Shown: in pieces, positions 44,369 to 44,459 of the stretch
How positions within the stretch are numbered: position 1 is the first letter of the stretch
How the letters are laid out: each line of letters starts with the position of its first letter
NCBI GenBank assembly: GCA_964058845.1
Contig: CAXKVR010000112.1
Coordinates: 1-44,459, forward strand
Source of the DNA: Carex sylvatica
Taxonomy: Eukaryota; Streptophyta; Magnoliopsida; Poales; Cyperaceae
Direction: 5' to 3'
Length of the DNA stretch: 44,459 nucleotides
Position numbers and translations under genes: made by a program
The notes under the pieces: generated by a model
The model's database searches: none
Seen by the model: the letters and a program-made list of their open reading frames with translations, nothing else
Told to the model about the DNA's origin: nothing

Positions 44369-44459
44369 CTAATATACAATCAATTGTTCCTAGCCTCCCG
44401 TGCAACCAAGTCATTTTCTGATTTTTAAAGTTCAAATGATCGATCCAAACCGTTAGATG
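44365..44459. mobile_element. Left half of another hairpin MITE, cut by the window end
   Basis: After a (TA)n-(GA)n tract the sequence GAGGCTAATATACAATC begins a new element that reaches the start of the class I core (GATCGATCCAAACCGTTAGATG) at the window edge. The terminal sequence differs from families A to H, so it may be a further family. Confidence 0.6.

Overview
This window comes from the nuclear genome of a flowering plant. The signs are a gene with 15 short exons and AT-rich introns encoding a malectin-LRR receptor kinase, a Copia retrotransposon with an initiator-Met tRNA primer site, CACTA, hAT and Mutator-type elements, a PPR pseudogene, and a high A+T background. I cannot name the species. 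Only one conventional gene is clearly intact; most of the window is transposon-derived.

Layout. 1-1049: a small hAT-type MITE (135-417) and a 157-bp tandem duplication. 1050-7081 (minus strand): a receptor-like kinase whose 15 inferred exons join in frame to 915 codons. 7082-8163: its promoter and AT-rich flank. 8164-11535: a near-perfect 3.37-kb palindrome made of MITEs, centred on the loop of one hairpin MITE. 11830-15075: a defective Mutator-like element with long terminal repeats and only the N-terminal part of a transposase. 17428-19396: a 2-kb hAT element with an 8-bp target duplication. 20984-21146: a CACTA-type MITE. 21531-26395: two copies of a duplicated segment flanking a small uncharacterised gene (23164-23535) and a PPR pseudogene (about 24930-25430). 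26539-31828: a hAT element carrying a nested, decayed Copia element (27302-31658). 32259-32854: a second Copia remnant. 32945-44459: more hairpin MITEs, ending in a dense cluster (42575 onward).

Main observation. About a dozen hairpin MITEs of 390-430 bp share one of two internal cores but carry different terminal sequences. Where the flanks are readable, 9-bp target duplications and GAG...CTC ends point to a Mutator-type origin. Many copies sit in (TA)n tracts. One copy appears to have seeded a fold-back inverted duplication that produced the large palindrome. The receptor kinase is the only gene with an obvious cellular role, probably as a plasma-membrane receptor.
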